This document shows positions 62,229 to 64,000 of a stretch of 64,000 bases of DNA, piece after piece. Source of the stretch: Casuarina equisetifolia (taxonomy: Eukaryota; Streptophyta; Magnoliopsida; Fagales; Casuarinaceae); contig CM052355.1 of NCBI GenBank assembly GCA_028551475.1, forward strand, positions 14,777,543 through 14,841,542, in the 5' to 3' direction. The first letter of the stretch is position 1. Each line of letters begins with the position of its first letter. A model generated the notes under the pieces. That model saw nothing but the letters and a program-made list of their open reading frames with translations, was not told where the DNA came from and did no database searches. The translations under genes and the position numbers were made by a program.

Positions 62229-64000
62229 CCCTGCAAGCTGATAGATCCGAGAGGACCGTCAGCTTGGACCACAACAATCGAAAGCGAGAGGTGGATAAGC
62301 CTTTGGTGAAGATATCCGCAGGCTAATCAATCGAGGAGATGAAGCGGACAAGAAGCTGGCCACGGAGGTAGCGTTCCTGGATGAAGTGGTAGTCGATCTC
62401 GATATGTTTAGTCCGAGCATGAAATACCGGGTTCGCCGCCAGGTAGAGAGCCAAGAGGTTGTCACACCAGAGAGTAGGAGGAGAAGGAGGAAGAGCACGC
62501 AGATCGCGAAGAAGATACTCAACCCAAATAACCTCAGCAGCAGTATCAGCGAGGCACTTATACTCAGCCTCGGTGCTAGAACGGGCAACAGTGCGCTGTT
62601 TACGAGAGCACCAGGAGATGAGGTTGGAACCAAGAAACACACCAAAGCCGCCAACTGAACGACGATCATCACAATCACCTGCCCAACTAGCATCAGAGAA
62701 TGCATGGAGAGCAGTGGAGGAGCTACGAGTGAAAGTAATACCATAGCGTGGTGTCTCAGTGAGGTAGCGCAGAATGCGCTTAACCAAGTGCCAATGAGCA
62801 GTAGTGGGAGCATGGAGAAATTGGCAGGCCGAATTAACGGAGTAAGCGATATCTGGCCGTGTGAGAGTGAGGTACTGGAGGGCTCCAACAATACTGCGGT
62901 ACTGAAGAGGATCGGGAAAAGGGTCACCATCCCACTGGGATGGAGGGGCAGCAGAAGTGCAAGGAGTCGGAACAGCACGGGCATCAGACATCCGAGCACG
63001 AGATAAAATATCATGGGTGAACTTGGCCTGGTGAAAAAGTAAGCCCTGAGGAGTGTGGAGAGCCTCAATGCCAAGAAAATAGTGAAGAGGGCCGAGGTCC
63101 TTGATGGCAAATTCCCGTTGGAGAGCTGTAAGAAAAGAAGAGAGAGGGGCCTGAGAGGACTCTGTCAATAAGATGTCATCAACATAAACCAACAGAAACA
63201 GACTGTACTGAGAGGTGTGCATCAAGAACAATGAGGTGTCAGCAGCAGAGATAGAGAAGCCCAGTGAGAGGAGAAAAGTACTCAGCCGCTGGTACCAGGC
63301 GCGAGGCGCCTACTTGAGACCATAAAGGGAGCAGCGAAGTCGGCAAACGTGATGAGGACGAAAGGCATCAAGAAAACCAGGAGGCTGGAGCATATACACT
63401 TCCTCAGAGAGAGAGCCATGTAGAAAGGCATTTGAGACATCAAGTTGACGGAGGGACCACCCGCGAGAGTAGGCAAGAGCAATGAGGGTGCAAATGGTGA
63501 CCGGTTTGGCGACCGGACTGAATGTCTCCGTATAATCGATGCCAGGCTGCTGATGAAAACCCTTCGCCACAAGACGAGCTTTATAGCGTTCGAGTGAGCC
63601 ATCCGAGCGAAGCTTAACCTTATAAACCCACTTGCAGCTGATGGGGCGAGCACCAGGTGGAAGCGAAACCAAATCCCATGTACCGGTCTGGAGAAGTGCC
63701 GTATACTTAGCGGTCATAGCAGCTTGCCACTAAGGGTCCCGAACAGCCTGAGAGAAGGTTGTAGGTTCAGGGTAAGGGTGAGCAGTGGCGGTGAGGGCAA
63801 AGGTGTGGTTACGGGTGAGGATGCGGCGGGGAACGGTACCATCTTTAAGATGGGTAATCATGGGATGACAAGGAGGGCGAGGGGAGGGGCGAGGGGGTGG
63901 AGAAGGGGGAGGGGAAGAAGAGGTGGAAGGTATAAGGGGAGCGGAAGGAATCGGGGTGGTAGGTGTAAGAGGAGAGAGGAGGGGAGAAGGGGGGAGGGGA
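62229..64000 (-). mobile_element. Ty1/copia retrotransposon, pol 3' half (continues past the right edge)
   Basis: On the minus strand from 64000 down: a proline/serine-rich linker after integrase, HPMITHLKDGTV, the start of reverse transcriptase (WDLVSLPPGARPISCKWVYK, VSNAFLHG), its catalytic YVDD (in LLVYVDDILLT), then the RNase H domain ([33 protein letters not shown]), ending before the polypurine tract. The single reading frame is interrupted only by TAG stops at 63730-63732, 63310-63312 and 62323-62325; no frameshift is seen. It is much younger than the element at 31.5-35.7 kb. It is unlikely to make a functional product, though it could be mobilised by an intact relative. Confidence 0.93.

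Noticed and set aside
1..64000. CRISPR arrays, bacterial operons, tRNA or rRNA genes
   Set aside because: None seen; the window is plant nuclear DNA, and no cloverleaf or rRNA block was recognised by eye. A tRNAscan run would be needed to exclude tRNAs fully.

Overview
The window is nuclear DNA from a flowering plant, most likely a eudicot or magnoliid with AT-rich, transposon-bearing intergenic DNA. The evidence is GT-AG introns, plant-specific families (RABC2/Rab18-type GTPase, the chloroplast import receptor Toc34, a 5'-adenylylsulfate reductase-like protein, NB-ARC-LRR proteins), Ty1/copia retrotransposons and many di- and trinucleotide microsatellites. Species cannot be named from the sequence alone.

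Layout, left to right. (1) 1-1348: the last two exons of a RABC2-type GTPase whose 5' part lies left of the window. It ends in an unusual proline-rich tail. (2) About 2.2-2.5 kb: a decayed RNase H fragment of a non-LTR retrotransposon. (3) 6478-10617: a complete six-exon RABC2a-like gene, a tandem same-strand paralogue of the first. (4) 14457-18113: a seven-exon Toc34 gene whose G3 motif reads DTPC instead of DTPG. (5) 19330-23763: a four-exon APR-like (APRL5/7 type) secretory thioredoxin-fold protein. (6) 26601-27887: a two-exon plant-specific single-pass membrane protein of unknown function. (7) About 31.0-35.7 kb, minus strand: a heavily decayed copia element. (8) 35.9-58.8 kb, minus strand: three related, atypical NB-ARC-LRR genes, here called NLR-A, -B and -C. 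A and B lie in a direct segmental duplication of about 6-8 kb that includes their flanks; C is more diverged. (9) 61993 to the right edge, minus strand: the 3' half of a much younger copia element with a recognisable LTR and three in-frame TAG stops.

The single-copy genes on the left are ordinary housekeeping genes and do not form a pathway. The accessory part is the NLR cluster. All three members lack a TIR, coiled-coil or RPW8 domain in front of the P-loop, carry LDG rather than LDD in kinase-2, and have a degenerate MHD motif. Each also carries its own low-complexity expansion: an acidic/lysine linker and a 102-nt duplication in A, a histone-H1-like Lys/Ala/Pro linker and a 99-residue LRR-block array in B, and a coiled-coil insert with perfect 33-bp repeats in C. 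B is frameshifted between its nucleotide-binding and LRR halves. This rapidly changing trio is the most unusual content of the window. No wholly new system is evident beyond it.
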